Positions 36,462 to 46,197 are shown, counted from the stretch's first letter. The stretch: DNA of 64,000 nucleotides from Protofrankia sp. CiT1 (GCF_917627385.1 NZ_CAKJTL010000050.1:1-64000), one strand, 5' to 3'. The notes: a model not told the origin generated them from the letters alone. Numbers and translations are program-made.

Positions 36462-37535
36462 ATGAAAGCTCTTGTTCTCGCGGGTGGTTCTGGAACGCGG
36501 TTGCGCCCGATCACCCACACGTCAGCCAAGCAGCTCGTGCCGGTGGCCAACAAACCAGTCCTTTTCTACGGGCTGGAGGCGATCGCCGAGGCGGGTATCA
36601 CCGAAGTCGGGATCATCGTGGGAGATACCGCGGCGGAGATCGAGGCCGCTGTCGGTGATGGTTCCGCGCTGGGTATCAAAGTCACCTACATTCGTCAGGA
36701 GGCACCGCTGGGTCTTGCGCACGCCGTCCTCGTCGCGCGCGACTTTCTTGCGGACGAGCCGTTCGTGATGTATCTCGGTGACAACCTGATCATTGGTGGT
36801 ATCGCCGGGTTTGTGGCGGAGTTCAGGCGCAGCGGGCCGGATGCGCTGATTTTGCTGACCAAGGTCTCCAACCCGTCCGCGTTCGGTGTGGCGGAGCTCG
36901 GTCCCCAGGGCCGCGTGATCCGCCTCGTCGAGAAGCCGGTGGAGCCGCCGAGCGACCTAGCGCTCGTCGGGGTTTACCTCTTCGGGACGGCCGTCCACGA
37001 CGCGGTGCGGGCGATCAAGCCGTCCGGTCGAGGCGAGCTGGAGATCACCGAGGCGATTCAATGGTTGGTGGACCGGGGCCACGAGGTCGCGCCGCACCTG
37101 GTCGAGGGGTACTGGAAGGACACCGGGCGGCTTGACGACATGTTGGAAACCAACCGCCACCTGCTGGAGTCCCTTGAGCCGGATGTGCGCGGCATGGTCG
37201 ACGAGGACAGCACGATAGTGGGCCGGGTCGTGATCGAGGAGGGCGCGTCGCTGGTGCGGTCCACCGTGCGCGGACCGGCGATCATTGGCCGCGGCACCAC
37301 GCTTGTCGACTCCTACGTCGGTCCCTTTACCTCGATCTACTATTCGTGCGCGATCGAAAACACCGAGATCGAGTACTCGATCGTGCTGGAACGGGCGACG
37401 ATTCGTGGCATCGGGCGCATTGAGGACTCGCTGATCGGCCGGGATGTCGAAGTCGTTCCGTCGGATGCCCGTCCGCGGGCACACCGGCTCATGCTCGGCG
37501 ACCACTCCCGGGTCTCAGTCGCCCCGACATCATGA
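36462..37535 (+). CDS. rmlA: Glucose-1-phosphate thymidylyltransferase, long form
   Basis: Makes dTDP-glucose from glucose 1-phosphate and dTTP, the first step to dTDP-rhamnose and other deoxysugars. From ATG 36462 it has 357 residues: nucleotidyltransferase core KALVLAGGSGTRLRPITHT with K/Q-rich SAKQLVPVANKPV, MYLGDNLI, and EYS-type left-handed beta-helix repeats in the C-terminal 100 residues (ENTEIEYSIVLERATIRGIG). That extension marks the long RmlA/StrD-like subfamily, as opposed to the 290-residue RmlA. An in-frame ATG at 36276 lies in the spacer and is rejected. RmlD follows 220 bp downstream; RmlB and RmlC are not in the window. Confidence 0.92.
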   Translation: MKALVLAGGSGTRLRPITHTSAKQLVPVANKPVLFYGLEAIAEAGITEVGIIVGDTAAEIEAAVGDGSALGIKVTYIRQEAPLGLAHAVLVARDFLADEPFVMYLGDNLIIGGIAGFVAEFRRSGPDALILLTKVSNPSAFGVAELGPQGRVIRLVEKPVEPPSDLALVGVYLFGTAVHDAVRAIKPSGRGELEITEAIQWLVDRGHEVAPHLVEGYWKDTGRLDDMLETNRHLLESLEPDVRGMVDEDSTIVGRVVIEEGASLVRSTVRGPAIIGRGTTLVDSYVGPFTSIYYSCAIENTEIEYSIVLERATIRGIGRIEDSLIGRDVEVVPSDARPRAHRLMLGDHSRVSVAPTS

Positions 37536-37575
37536 TCGTAATATTTTGGCCAGCCATGATGTCCCGGCCGCACTG

Positions 37576-37637
37576 AGAGCGCGTGTGAGATCGTCATTCC
37601 GGCTCGCTGATCGAAAGCCCGATCTCACACCCGCTCT
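37576..37637. repeat. Inverted-repeat element between rmlA and rmlD
   Basis: agagcgcgtgtgagatcg (37576-37593) and cgatctcacacccgctct (37620-37637) pair over 18 bp with one mismatch around a 26-base centre. The same end sequence recurs near 18045-18083 and at the left end of the 34315 element. It can form a stable hairpin and may terminate rmlA transcription. Confidence 0.8.
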
Positions 37638-37758
37638 GAGAGGATCGCGTCCATGCCGGTTCATGCATAGCGGTTCGTTCATGCCGGGTGGGCGCGCGGG
37701 ATCGGGCGAGCATGCGGGCCGGCGGTGACCGGCCGGCGAGGTCTGCCACACTTGCCTG

Positions 37759-38649
37759 GTGCGTGTGATGGTGACGGGAGCCGGCGGTCAGCTCGGAGCG
37801 GATCTCTGCCGGTTACTGGAGGCCGATGAGCGGGTCCAGGCCTGGGCGGGTCTCACCCGTGGTGAGCTCGACATCACCGATGCGGCCCGGGTCCGGGCGG
37901 TCGTCGCGGACCAGGCTCGGCCCGCGAAGGTCCAGGGCGGTCTCGTGGTGATCAACGCGGCGGCCTGGACGGACGTCGACGGTGCCGAGGCCGACGAGGC
38001 GGGTGCTTATGCCGCCAACGCCGCCGCTCCGGCGCGGCTGGCGGTCGCCTGTGCCGAGGCCGGCGCGACCATGATGCATATCTCCACCGACTACGTCTTC
38101 GACGGCATGGCGGACAAGCCCTACGAGACCCATGACCCGGTCGCGCCGCGCTCGGCATACGGGCGGACCAAACTCGCCGGCGAGCAGGCCGTGCTGGAAC
38201 TGTGCCCAGCCGCCTACGTCGTGCGGACGGCATGGGTCTACGGCGCGTCCGGGCGTAACTTCGTCCGGACGATCGCGAAGCTCGCCCGTGAGCGCGACAC
38301 CCTGGCTGTGGTCGATGACCAGCGCGGGTCACCGACCTGGACGGTGGATCTCGCCGCGGGGCTGATCGAGCTTGCGGCATCCGGGGCCAGGCCGGGGATC
38401 TATCATTGCACCGGCGGCGGCGACACGACCTGGTACGGATTGGCTCGGGCGGTCGTCTCCGAACTCGGGCTGGACCCCGCGAAGGTCAGGCCGACGACGA
38501 CGGGCGCGTTCCCCCGGCCGGCTCCGCGCCCGTCCTACTCGGTGTTGTCGTCCTGCTCATGGACGGACGCGGGCTTGACGCCGCCGCGTCCGTGGCGGGT
38601 TGCGCTGGCCGCCGCGTTCGCCGAGTCCGGTGACGCCCTGCGCGGGTAG
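37759..38649 (+). CDS. rmlD: dTDP-4-dehydrorhamnose reductase
   Basis: NADPH-dependent last step of dTDP-L-rhamnose synthesis. The 296-residue short-chain dehydrogenase starts MRVMVTGAGGQLGADLC (nucleotide-binding GxxGQLG), then NAAAWTDVDGAE, STDYVFDG, and the catalytic YGRTKLAGE (Y and K). RTAWVYGASGRNFVRTI and DQRGSPTWTVDLA follow, all diagnostic of RmlD. GTG 37759 is the start. Together with rmlA it indicates rhamnose in the cell-envelope polymer built or exported by the locus at 46-60 kb, or in the linker joined by the LCP enzymes. Confidence 0.93.
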   Translation: MRVMVTGAGGQLGADLCRLLEADERVQAWAGLTRGELDITDAARVRAVVADQARPAKVQGGLVVINAAAWTDVDGAEADEAGAYAANAAAPARLAVACAEAGATMMHISTDYVFDGMADKPYETHDPVAPRSAYGRTKLAGEQAVLELCPAAYVVRTAWVYGASGRNFVRTIAKLARERDTLAVVDDQRGSPTWTVDLAAGLIELAASGARPGIYHCTGGGDTTWYGLARAVVSELGLDPAKVRPTTTGAFPRPAPRPSYSVLSSCSWTDAGLTPPRPWRVALAAAFAESGDALRG

Positions 38650-38727
38650 CCGGGCGTTTCACGGGCGTCGGCGGGCTCGGACAGGCGCGGGATCCGGTTC
38701 TTTGGTCCGGGACGCTACCGTTGGGGC

Positions 38728-40398
38728 GTGACCACCAAGACCAGCAGCTTGATCGCCCCCGCGGGGCAGGGCCGACCTGTCCTGGTCGCGGTGGCGTGGC
38801 CATATGCCAACGGCATGCCCCATCTGGGGCACATCGCCGGTGCCTACCTGCCGGCTGACATTTTCGCGCGCTATCACCGGATGGCGGGAAACCGGGTCCT
38901 CATGGTGTCCGGGAGCGACACCCACGGTACGCCGATCACTGTCCGTGCCGATGCTGACGGCGTGTCGCCGGCCGAGATCGTCAATCGTTACCATCCGGAG
39001 TTCCTGCGTATCTGGGATGATCTCGGGATCAGCTTCGACCTGTTCACGTCGACGATGACCGACAACCATCGTGAGGTTGTCCAGGAGGTGTTCACCCGGC
39101 TCCGCGAGGCGGGCTACATCACGCCGCGGGAGACCGTCCAGTTCTTCGATCCGCAGGCTGGTCGGTTCCTGCCGGATCGGTATGTGGTCGGCAGCTGCCC
39201 TTTCTGCGCCTACGGCGAGGCTCGTGGTGACCAGTGCGAGAACTGCGGCCGCACGCTTGACCCCGACATCCTGCTGGATCCGCGCAGCAAGATCACTGGT
39301 GCGCTCCCGGAGAAGCGGGCCACCACACACTTCTTCCTGCGGCTGTCGTCCCTTGCCGATGACCTGCTGGCGTGGCTGGAAACGCGCCAGGGCTGGCGCC
39401 GGCATGTCATGAACTGGTCGTTGCAGTTCGTCAAGGACGGTCTGCACGACCGGGCGATCACCCGGGATCTTGACTGGGGTGTGCCGCTGCCCACCGACGA
39501 GCTCGGTCCGGGCAAGCGCATCTATGTCTGGTTCGAGGCGGTCATCGGCTATCTGTCGGCGAGCCGGGAGTGGGCGGCCCGGACGGGCGACCCGCAGGCC
39601 TGGCGTGACTGGTGGCAGAATCCGGACGCGGTCAGTTACTACTTTGTCGGCAAGGACAACATTCCGTTCCACACGGTGATCTGGCCCGCGATGCTGATCG
39701 GCTACGGTGGGCTGGACCTGCCGACCGACGTCCCGGCAAACCAGTACGTGACGTTCGGTGGCGCGAAGGCGTCGAAGTCCGCCGGGATCGGGCGCGGGGT
39801 CCGCGAGTACCTCGATCGGCTCCAGCCGGACGCGCTGCGTTACTCGTTGGCGACGGTGCTGCCCGAACAGAACGACACCGAGATCACGGACGCGGACATC
39901 ATTCGGCGGATCAACGACGAGCTGATCGCGAACTGGGGCAATCTCGTCAACCGGGTGATGGCCCAGATCGGCAAGCGTTTCGACGGCCGGCTGCCGGCAG
40001 CCGGCGAGCTCGACGGCGTGCACGCCGAGCTGATCGCCTCGGTGGACGCGGGCCTGGCCCGCGTCGGCGAGCTGATCGAACGCGTGGAACTGAGGGCGGC
40101 GCTGCGGGCCGCCATGGACATCTCCGGCGAGGTGAACGCCTACCTCTACCGCGAGGAGCCGTGGAAGACGGTCAAGGTTGATCCAGACCGGGCCGGGCAC
40201 AGCCTGGCCGTGTCGATTCAGGCGATCTCCGGAATCACGACCGCGCTCGCGCCTTTCCTGCCGTTCACCTGCCTTCGGCTTGCGGAGGTGCTCGGCATCA
40301 GCCTGGACCGCTGGGAACGGCAACCGGTACCGGCTGGCACCACCCTGAGCTGGTCCGGTGCGCTGTTCACCAAGCTTGAGCCGGACGCCCTGAGCTGA
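38728..40398 (+). CDS. metG: Methionyl-tRNA synthetase
   Basis: Class I synthetase charging tRNA-Met. The 556 residues show the HIGH-type signature in PYANGMPHLGHIAGAY and a four-cysteine zinc knuckle (CPFCAYGEARGDQCENCG). YYFVGKDNIPFHTVIWP and the KMSKS loop as AKASKSAGIG follow, with an Ala where Met is usual. An alpha-helical anticodon domain follows; there is no C-terminal tRNA-binding EMAP-like domain. GTG 38728 (MTTKTSSL) is the start. It is read in the same direction as rmlD, 78 bp downstream, but is unrelated in function. It looks intact. Confidence 0.95.
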   Translation: MTTKTSSLIAPAGQGRPVLVAVAWPYANGMPHLGHIAGAYLPADIFARYHRMAGNRVLMVSGSDTHGTPITVRADADGVSPAEIVNRYHPEFLRIWDDLGISFDLFTSTMTDNHREVVQEVFTRLREAGYITPRETVQFFDPQAGRFLPDRYVVGSCPFCAYGEARGDQCENCGRTLDPDILLDPRSKITGALPEKRATTHFFLRLSSLADDLLAWLETRQGWRRHVMNWSLQFVKDGLHDRAITRDLDWGVPLPTDELGPGKRIYVWFEAVIGYLSASREWAARTGDPQAWRDWWQNPDAVSYYFVGKDNIPFHTVIWPAMLIGYGGLDLPTDVPANQYVTFGGAKASKSAGIGRGVREYLDRLQPDALRYSLATVLPEQNDTEITDADIIRRINDELIANWGNLVNRVMAQIGKRFDGRLPAAGELDGVHAELIASVDAGLARVGELIERVELRAALRAAMDISGEVNAYLYREEPWKTVKVDPDRAGHSLAVSIQAISGITTALAPFLPFTCLRLAEVLGISLDRWERQPVPAGTTLSWSGALFTKLEPDALS

Positions 40399-40905
40399 TC
40401 CGACCGCTGGCCGCTGCTGGCGGCAGCAGCGCATGCCACGCCGTCTCCCACCGGACCGGCGTGGCGCGCAGGCATGCGGTCCACGGGGGCCGGTCCGGTT
40501 CGCCGACGTTCGCGCTGCCCGTCGTCGGCGGCCTGGTGGCCGCATGATTGGGCGTATACGCGGAGGCTGTTCCGCGCCTGTTGTCCGCCTGCGCCGTGTG
40601 TGCCAGGTGGCTGGATCCGTTGACTGGCGGAAGGCGGTTCTTTCGGCCGTCCGCGGAGAGCGGAGGCGGTATTTCCCGGCCCGAGAACTGGCGCCTGGGC
40701 CTACCGGAACCGGCCGTACGTTCCTGTCTCCAGGCCAGTCGGTTCAGAATGTGTCGGATGACCGACACGTTCGACGACGAGCGACCGGTAATAGGGGTGC
40801 GGCGCATCCCAATCCCGTTTTTTGATCTACGCCCCTATATTGCCAGGCGCTCTACGCCGTCGGGGTTGTGTGACATGATGCTGATGCCCGTGATGCTGGG
40901 GGTGA
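40399..40905. other. 507-bp intergenic region holding a MITE, no gene seen
   Basis: The open frames are Arg/Gly-rich and not convincing. The region contains a small dyad gtgtcgg / ccgacac (about 40751-40768) and the short element at 40779-40852. It should also hold the promoter of the TIR-STAND-WD40 gene. Confidence 0.45.
40779..40852. repeat. Short MITE-like element, 74 bp
   Basis: gagcgaccggtaatagggg at the left and, reversed, gagcgcctggcaatatagg at the right are imperfect terminal inverted repeats of the 18085/18739 type. The centre contains a ttttttg run. It lies 54 bp upstream of the TIR-STAND gene. Confidence 0.75.
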
Positions 40906-43900
40906 GTGGTGGCGCAGGTATTCATCAGCCATGCCAGCGAAGACCGCGTTGTTGTGTCCCTGGTCGCCGGCTGGCTGCGGCAGGAGGGGCACGGGATATT
41001 CCTCAGTGGGGATCCCGAATGCGGGATGGCCACTGGTGATGCCTGGCAGTCGCGGCTGTTCGACGAACTGTTCCACGCCGATGCGCTCCTCGCGGTCGTG
41101 ACCCAGGAGTTTCGCGAGTCGGAGTGGTGCGCGGCGGAGATCGGGGCCGCGTTGGTGACCGGTTTGCGGATTCTGCCGCTGCTGGCCGAGCCGGCCGTGT
41201 CGAGCCCCCTGCTATCGAGCGCCATCACCCAACAGGCCGTGCTGGAGGACGGCGGGACGGCTGCCCGCGCGCGGCTGCTGGAAGCGTTACGCCGGATGGA
41301 TGGGGCCGGTGTCGCCACGTCGGCCGAGCAGGTGGTGTATCCGGGGCTGGCGGCATTCACCGCGGGGCAGGTGCGGATGTTCTTTGGCCGCACGGCGGAG
41401 AGCCGCCGGCTCGCCGGACGATTACGCGCGCCGGCTGATTCCGCGGGTGGGGGTTTGCTGCCCGTTGTCGGCCCCTCGGGGTGCGGGAAGTCGTCACTGG
41501 TCCGGGCCGGGCTGGCGCCGTTGCTGGATGCCGATCCGGACTGGCTGGTGCTGGCGCCGCTGGTGCCGGCGGCCAGCCCGAACACTGATCCGGGCGTGGA
41601 ACTGGTTCGGCTGTTGACGTCCGCCGGTCGCGCGCGTGGCCTGCTCTGGACGGCCAGCCAGGTCGCTGACACCGTCGACCGGCCAGGAGGCATCACCCGC
41701 CTGGTTGCCGATCTCCTCGCCGCGGGGTCGGCCCGTTATCTCCTGATTATTGTGGATCAGGCGGAAGAGCTCCTGACCCGTACCGCCGACACCGAATGCC
41801 GACGGTTCGTGACGGTGTTGCTGGAGGCCACCGGAGGGCCAGTACGCGCCGTGGCGACCGTCCGGTCGGACTATCTCGACCGGCTGATGAGTCTCGCGGA
41901 CGACATCGGCCTGCCCATCGGGGATCCGTTCCTGGTCACACCGCTGGAACCGGAGATGTTACAACAGGTCATCACCGGCCCGGCGCGCCGTGCCGGCATC
42001 ACCGTTGACGAGGACCTGTGCAGACGCTTGGTCGCCGACACCGGCAGCGGGGAGGCGCTTCCCCTGCTTGCCTTCGTCCTGGCTGAACTGGCTGAGGGGG
42101 TCAAGCGGGGCGGAGCCCTGTCCGGCGACCTGTACGACCGTCTCGGCGGTGTGCAAGGAGCTCTCGCTCGGCAGGCCGACGCGGCCCTGGCCGCGGCTAC
42201 CATCGCCACCGGACGTAGCGAGGCCGAGGTGCTGGCTGGCCTGGCGCGGCTGGTCACCGTCGATGCGAACGGTCAGGCCAGCCGCTGCCGCGCCTACCTT
42301 GACGAGCTGCCTGAGCAGGTCCGGACCGAGCTGAACGCGTTCGTCGAACGCCGGCTGCTCACCATCCACGCGGACGATACCCGCGGCGAGGCCAGCCGGC
42401 AGGCCATCGACCTTGCCCATGAGAAGATTCTCACCGCCTGGGCGCCCCTCGCCGATACCGTCGCCACCGCGACCGACCGACTGCGGCAGGCCGCGCAGGC
42501 ACGCGCCGCCGCCGAGGAATGGCGGCGGGAAGGAGAGCCCGCGAGCCACCTGTGGAGTCTCCCCCGGGCATCCGACGCCGAGGCCATGCTGGATACGCAC
42601 GAGATCACCGCGACCGTCCGCGCGTTTCTCGCCTCCAGCCGCCGCCAGGGCCGAAACCGCCGTCGGCGTGCTGGCGCGGTACTGGTCACGCTCATGCTTC
42701 TCGTCACCGTCGGCGGTCTCATCGCCACCTATCAGTGGATCGACGCCAGCAGGCAGCGGCACGAGGCGCTTCGCCAGCAGAAGCTCGCCGTTGCCCGTGC
42801 GCTCATCACCCAGGCCGACCAACTGCGCACCCGTGACCCGGTTACCGCGCTCCAGCTCAGCATCGAGGCGTACACCATCGATCCGGGGCTGCCGGAGGCC
42901 CGCGGCAGCCTGCTGTCAGCGCAGGCCGGCTACAGCGGTACAACGCTGGCACCGCCCGGAGGAACGGTGCACGGGCTCGCCTTCCGCGCTGGTGGTGCCA
43001 TGCTGGCCACGGCCGAGCACGACGGTGAGATCTGCCTGTGGGCCATGCCCGACCGGAAGATGATCAGATGCATCAGCGTGGCGGGAGGCGCTGTCTACGC
43101 GGTGGCTTTCAGCCCGGACGGGAACGTACTCGCGGGAGCCGGCCCCGACGGCATCTGGCTGTGGAACACCCAGACGTGGCAGCGCACCGCGACGCTTCAG
43201 GACGCGGTCGGCCCGAACGGCATCGCGTTCACCGCCGACAGCCACGCTCTTGTCGTCGCCGACTCCGCCGGTGTGAGTGTGTGGACCGTCTCCTCGGGAA
43301 AGCGGGAAAGGACGCTGTCCGGCTCGGCGCTGCTCAACGGTGTCGTTGCGGTCGCGCCGGACAACCGGAGCGTCGCGGCCGCGGGCTCGGACGGCACCGT
43401 GACCTTCTGGGATCTGCTGTCCGGCACGAGCGAGCGGGCTGCGGGCGACGCCGGATCGGTGCGGTCGATAGCTTATAGCCCTAATGGTGATCGTTTAGTG
43501 ACCGGGAGCGACACCGGGGTGGTAACGGTGTGGGACAGCGTGTCTCACACCCCGGTGGCCAAGGTCACCGAGTCTGACGGCGCTGTCCAGACGCTCGCGT
43601 TCAGCACGGACGGAAACAGGCTCGCCACCGGTGGGGGCGGTGCGTCGGTCCGGCTGTGGAATCTGGCTCCACTGACCCTGCTGACCGCGCTGACCGGACC
43701 TGTCGGCGACGTCCTGGCCGTGGCCTTCGGCCCTGACGGCCACACGCTCGCTGGAGCCGGAGCTGACAGCCTGGTAAGGCTGTGGACCGTCTCCGGGCCT
43801 GCGGACAGCGGCCTTCCGGAGGTCTTCGGCGCGGCCACGTTCGGGCCGGGCGGTGTCCTGGCCACGGCCGGCAGGGATCACATCCCGCTGCTGTGGGACA

Positions 43901-44895
43901 CGGCGGAGGGCGGCTCGGAGCCGGTGTTCCGTGCGGAGCTGCGGGGGACGCACAGCCCACCGGGGCACGGCCCCGGTACGGCCTTCGGGATGGCGTTCAA
44001 TGCGGCTGGCACGGTGCTGGCCGCGCCGACCTCCGGCGACACTGTGGGGAAGTGGGACCTGGGCCCGCCCGCCGGCGGTACCACCGGCCCGACCGATCCG
44101 ATGCCCGGCGTACCCATCCGCCCGGTGCGGGCCGTGGCCTTCAGCGGCACCGGAATCCTCGTGGTGCCCGCTGGGGCGAACGACGTCGGGGTGAACCGCG
44201 TCGTCATGGTGGACGCCGCGAGAAAGACGGTCGTCAAAGAGCTGAGATCCATGCACGCGGGGGCTGTCAACGCGGCCGCCGTCCATACCGGAGCGGATGG
44301 GCGGATGTCGGTGGCGACCGGCGGCGATGACGGTGTGATCGCCGTGTTGACAACGAAAGACGGAGCGTCGGCAGCGGGAGACAGCGCGTTGACAACGGAA
44401 GACAGCCAGCCACGTGTCTTCTACCCCAGGGGCGTCCAGGCGCCGGTCGAGGCGTTGGCGTTCACACCGGACGGGCGCACGCTCGCCAGCGGGAGTGATG
44501 ACGGCACCGTGGAGCTGTGGGACGTGCGTGCCCGCGTCCCTGTCGCGACCCTTCCCGGCACCAACAACCAGCCGATCGCCGCGTTATCGATCAACCGTGA
44601 CGGAACGCTGCTGGCTGCCGTGGGCGTCGATGGGCTCATCCATCTGTGGGACCTGCCCAGCCGGACCGCCGTCGCCACGCTGACCGGCCCCGTAGGAACC
44701 ATGGCGGTGGCTTTCCGGCCTGACGGTGACGGCCGCACGTTTGCCACCGCGGACCAGGACGGCACCCCCGTCCTGTGGGATACCGACCCGGCCCGGGTCC
44801 GGGCACGGCTGTGCGCCGGGCCGCTGCCCGCCATCGCCCCCGCGGACTGGTCGGTGATCGTTCCTGGTATGCCCTACCGGCAGGTATGCCGTTGA
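40906..44895 (+). CDS. TIR-STAND NTPase-transmembrane-double WD40 protein
   Basis: A 1329-residue multidomain protein. Residues 3-130 are a TIR domain (VFISHASEDR; SEWCAAEIG with E78 as the likely NADase glutamate). A STAND/AAA NTPase follows, with P-loop GPSGCGKS at 189-196 and Walker B IIVDQAEEL around D284. Next come a helical region, one membrane helix at about 589-611, and a coiled segment. From about residue 685 there are fourteen WD40-type blades, two of them degenerate, enough for two seven-bladed propellers. The tail has two cysteines (RLCAG and QVC). Topology predicts TIR and NTPase inside, propellers outside. GTG 40906 fits after a ggggg stretch. A lipoprotein gene follows after 18 bp. 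The likely role is signalling or conflict response; the ligand is unknown. Confidence 0.85.
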   Translation: MVAQVFISHASEDRVVVSLVAGWLRQEGHGIFLSGDPECGMATGDAWQSRLFDELFHADALLAVVTQEFRESEWCAAEIGAALVTGLRILPLLAEPAVSSPLLSSAITQQAVLEDGGTAARARLLEALRRMDGAGVATSAEQVVYPGLAAFTAGQVRMFFGRTAESRRLAGRLRAPADSAGGGLLPVVGPSGCGKSSLVRAGLAPLLDADPDWLVLAPLVPAASPNTDPGVELVRLLTSAGRARGLLWTASQVADTVDRPGGITRLVADLLAAGSARYLLIIVDQAEELLTRTADTECRRFVTVLLEATGGPVRAVATVRSDYLDRLMSLADDIGLPIGDPFLVTPLEPEMLQQVITGPARRAGITVDEDLCRRLVADTGSGEALPLLAFVLAELAEGVKRGGALSGDLYDRLGGVQGALARQADAALAAATIATGRSEAEVLAGLARLVTVDANGQASRCRAYLDELPEQVRTELNAFVERRLLTIHADDTRGEASRQAIDLAHEKILTAWAPLADTVATATDRLRQAAQARAAAEEWRREGEPASHLWSLPRASDAEAMLDTHEITATVRAFLASSRRQGRNRRRRAGAVLVTLMLLVTVGGLIATYQWIDASRQRHEALRQQKLAVARALITQADQLRTRDPVTALQLSIEAYTIDPGLPEARGSLLSAQAGYSGTTLAPPGGTVHGLAFRAGGAMLATAEHDGEICLWAMPDRKMIRCISVAGGAVYAVAFSPDGNVLAGAGPDGIWLWNTQTWQRTATLQDAVGPNGIAFTADSHALVVADSAGVSVWTVSSGKRERTLSGSALLNGVVAVAPDNRSVAAAGSDGTVTFWDLLSGTSERAAGDAGSVRSIAYSPNGDRLVTGSDTGVVTVWDSVSHTPVAKVTESDGAVQTLAFSTDGNRLATGGGGASVRLWNLAPLTLLTALTGPVGDVLAVAFGPDGHTLAGAGADSLVRLWTVSGPADSGLPEVFGAATFGPGGVLATAGRDHIPLLWDTAEGGSEPVFRAELRGTHSPPGHGPGTAFGMAFNAAGTVLAAPTSGDTVGKWDLGPPAGGTTGPTDPMPGVPIRPVRAVAFSGTGILVVPAGANDVGVNRVVMVDAARKTVVKELRSMHAGAVNAAAVHTGADGRMSVATGGDDGVIAVLTTKDGASAAGDSALTTEDSQPRVFYPRGVQAPVEALAFTPDGRTLASGSDDGTVELWDVRARVPVATLPGTNNQPIAALSINRDGTLLAAVGVDGLIHLWDLPSRTAVATLTGPVGTMAVAFRPDGDGRTFATADQDGTPVLWDTDPARVRARLCAGPLPAIAPADWSVIVPGMPYRQVCR

Positions 44896-44913
44896 TCATA
44901 GGAAGGGTGGCGT

Positions 44914-46197
44914 ATGTCGATCAGCATGAAGCGGTGCCGGCCGGCGCGTGCCCGGATATTGCTTGTGGCCGCGGCCGTCCTGCTCGCCGGATCGGCGTGC
45001 TCATCACGTAGCCCCCGGCCGGGTATGGATGGCGGTGGGCCCACGACGATCACCTGGTATGCGGGCTCGGTCGACCAGCACCAGAACGACTATCGCCGGA
45101 TTCTTGTCGACGCATTCGAGAACGCCTACCCGTCGATCAAAGTGAACATCGAATTCGGCACGGTGGACACCGACGTCAACCGAGCCGACCTGCTCCAGCG
45201 GCTGCGCGGGCTGGACGGTCCGGACGTCTACATGGGAGACGTCATCTGGCCGGCGGAGTTCGCTCACCAGAACATTGCCCGTAGCCTCGACGACATGTTC
45301 GACCGGGCGTTTTGGGAACGTATCGATCCCGGCCTGCTTGCGGCGGCCCGTTACCAGAACAAAATTTTCGCTGTGCCGCTCTTCCAGGACCAGGGACTGC
45401 TGTTCTACCGGAAGGATCTGGTGGCACCACCGACAACCTGGGAGGAGCTTGAAAAGGACGCCGACGCCCGGAACAAAAACATCACCCCCTATGGCTACCT
45501 CTGGCAGGGTGCCGCCTACGAGGGCCTCACCTGTGTCTGGACGGAGATGCTGGCCGATGCCGGGGGCAGCACACTGGACCCGGCCGGACCGCGCGCGGCC
45601 CTGAACTCCCCGCAGGCGCTACAGGCGCTGAGGTTCCTGCAGGACCTCATCCTGCGGGGGATCACGCCGTCGCAGGTGACGAGTTACCAGGAACCCGACA
45701 CCACCCAGCTCTTCGCGTCCGGCCAGGCAGTGTTTCTCCGCGGGTGGAGCTATGTGCTGGCCAGGCTGGGCTCCCTGAAGGACAAGGTGGGCGTGGCACC
45801 GCTGCCGACGTTCACCGGGCAGACCGGTCAGGGATTCTCCACCACCGGTGGCTGGAGCCTCTACGTCAACCCGCGCACCCGCAACCTCGACGCTGTCAAG
45901 ATTTTCATTCGCTGGCTGACCGACGTCCATGCGCAGCGCATTCTCCTCAATCTCTCCCAGATCCCCGTCAACCGGCAGGTACGCGACGAAGCACGCAACG
46001 CACCCCCGGAAACTCGTGATGACGCGGTAGTAGCCGGGCTGCAGGCCAGGGTTGTGTCCCGTCCCGCCGGCTGGCCCGCCTACCCCGCCATCAGCCAGGC
46101 GGTCTACTCCTCCGTCCAGAGCGTTCTCAGCCAGGGATCGGACCCGCGGGCGGCCCTGCTGGATGCCAGTACAAAGATCGATAATGCGCTCCGGTAG
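44914..46197 (+). CDS. Extracellular solute-binding lipoprotein (family 1, sugar type)
   Basis: A 427-residue ABC-type substrate-binding protein. The signal peptide RILLVAAAVLLAGSAC ends in a lipobox with lipidated Cys at about residue 29. The mature part has the two-lobe family 1 pattern: TITWYAGSVDQHQNDYRRILVDAFE, DVYMGDVIWPAEFA, FAVPLFQDQGLLFYRKDLV, and a C-terminal TTGGWSLYVNP. It resembles trehalose- or maltose-binding LpqY-like proteins. No permease or ATPase genes accompany it. It starts 18 bp after the TIR-STAND-WD40 stop with aggaaggg upstream of ATG 44914, so it is almost certainly co-transcribed with that gene. It may therefore act as an outer ligand sensor. Its 3' end overlaps the convergent gene by 71 bp. 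Confidence 0.88.
   Translation: MSISMKRCRPARARILLVAAAVLLAGSACSSRSPRPGMDGGGPTTITWYAGSVDQHQNDYRRILVDAFENAYPSIKVNIEFGTVDTDVNRADLLQRLRGLDGPDVYMGDVIWPAEFAHQNIARSLDDMFDRAFWERIDPGLLAAARYQNKIFAVPLFQDQGLLFYRKDLVAPPTTWEELEKDADARNKNITPYGYLWQGAAYEGLTCVWTEMLADAGGSTLDPAGPRAALNSPQALQALRFLQDLILRGITPSQVTSYQEPDTTQLFASGQAVFLRGWSYVLARLGSLKDKVGVAPLPTFTGQTGQGFSTTGGWSLYVNPRTRNLDAVKIFIRWLTDVHAQRILLNLSQIPVNRQVRDEARNAPPETRDDAVVAGLQARVVSRPAGWPAYPAISQAVYSSVQSVLSQGSDPRAALLDASTKIDNALR

Noticed and set aside
40433-40825. Plus-strand ORFs in the metG/TIR spacer
   Set aside because: They run into the 40779 element, show biased Arg/Pro composition and no recognisable domain.
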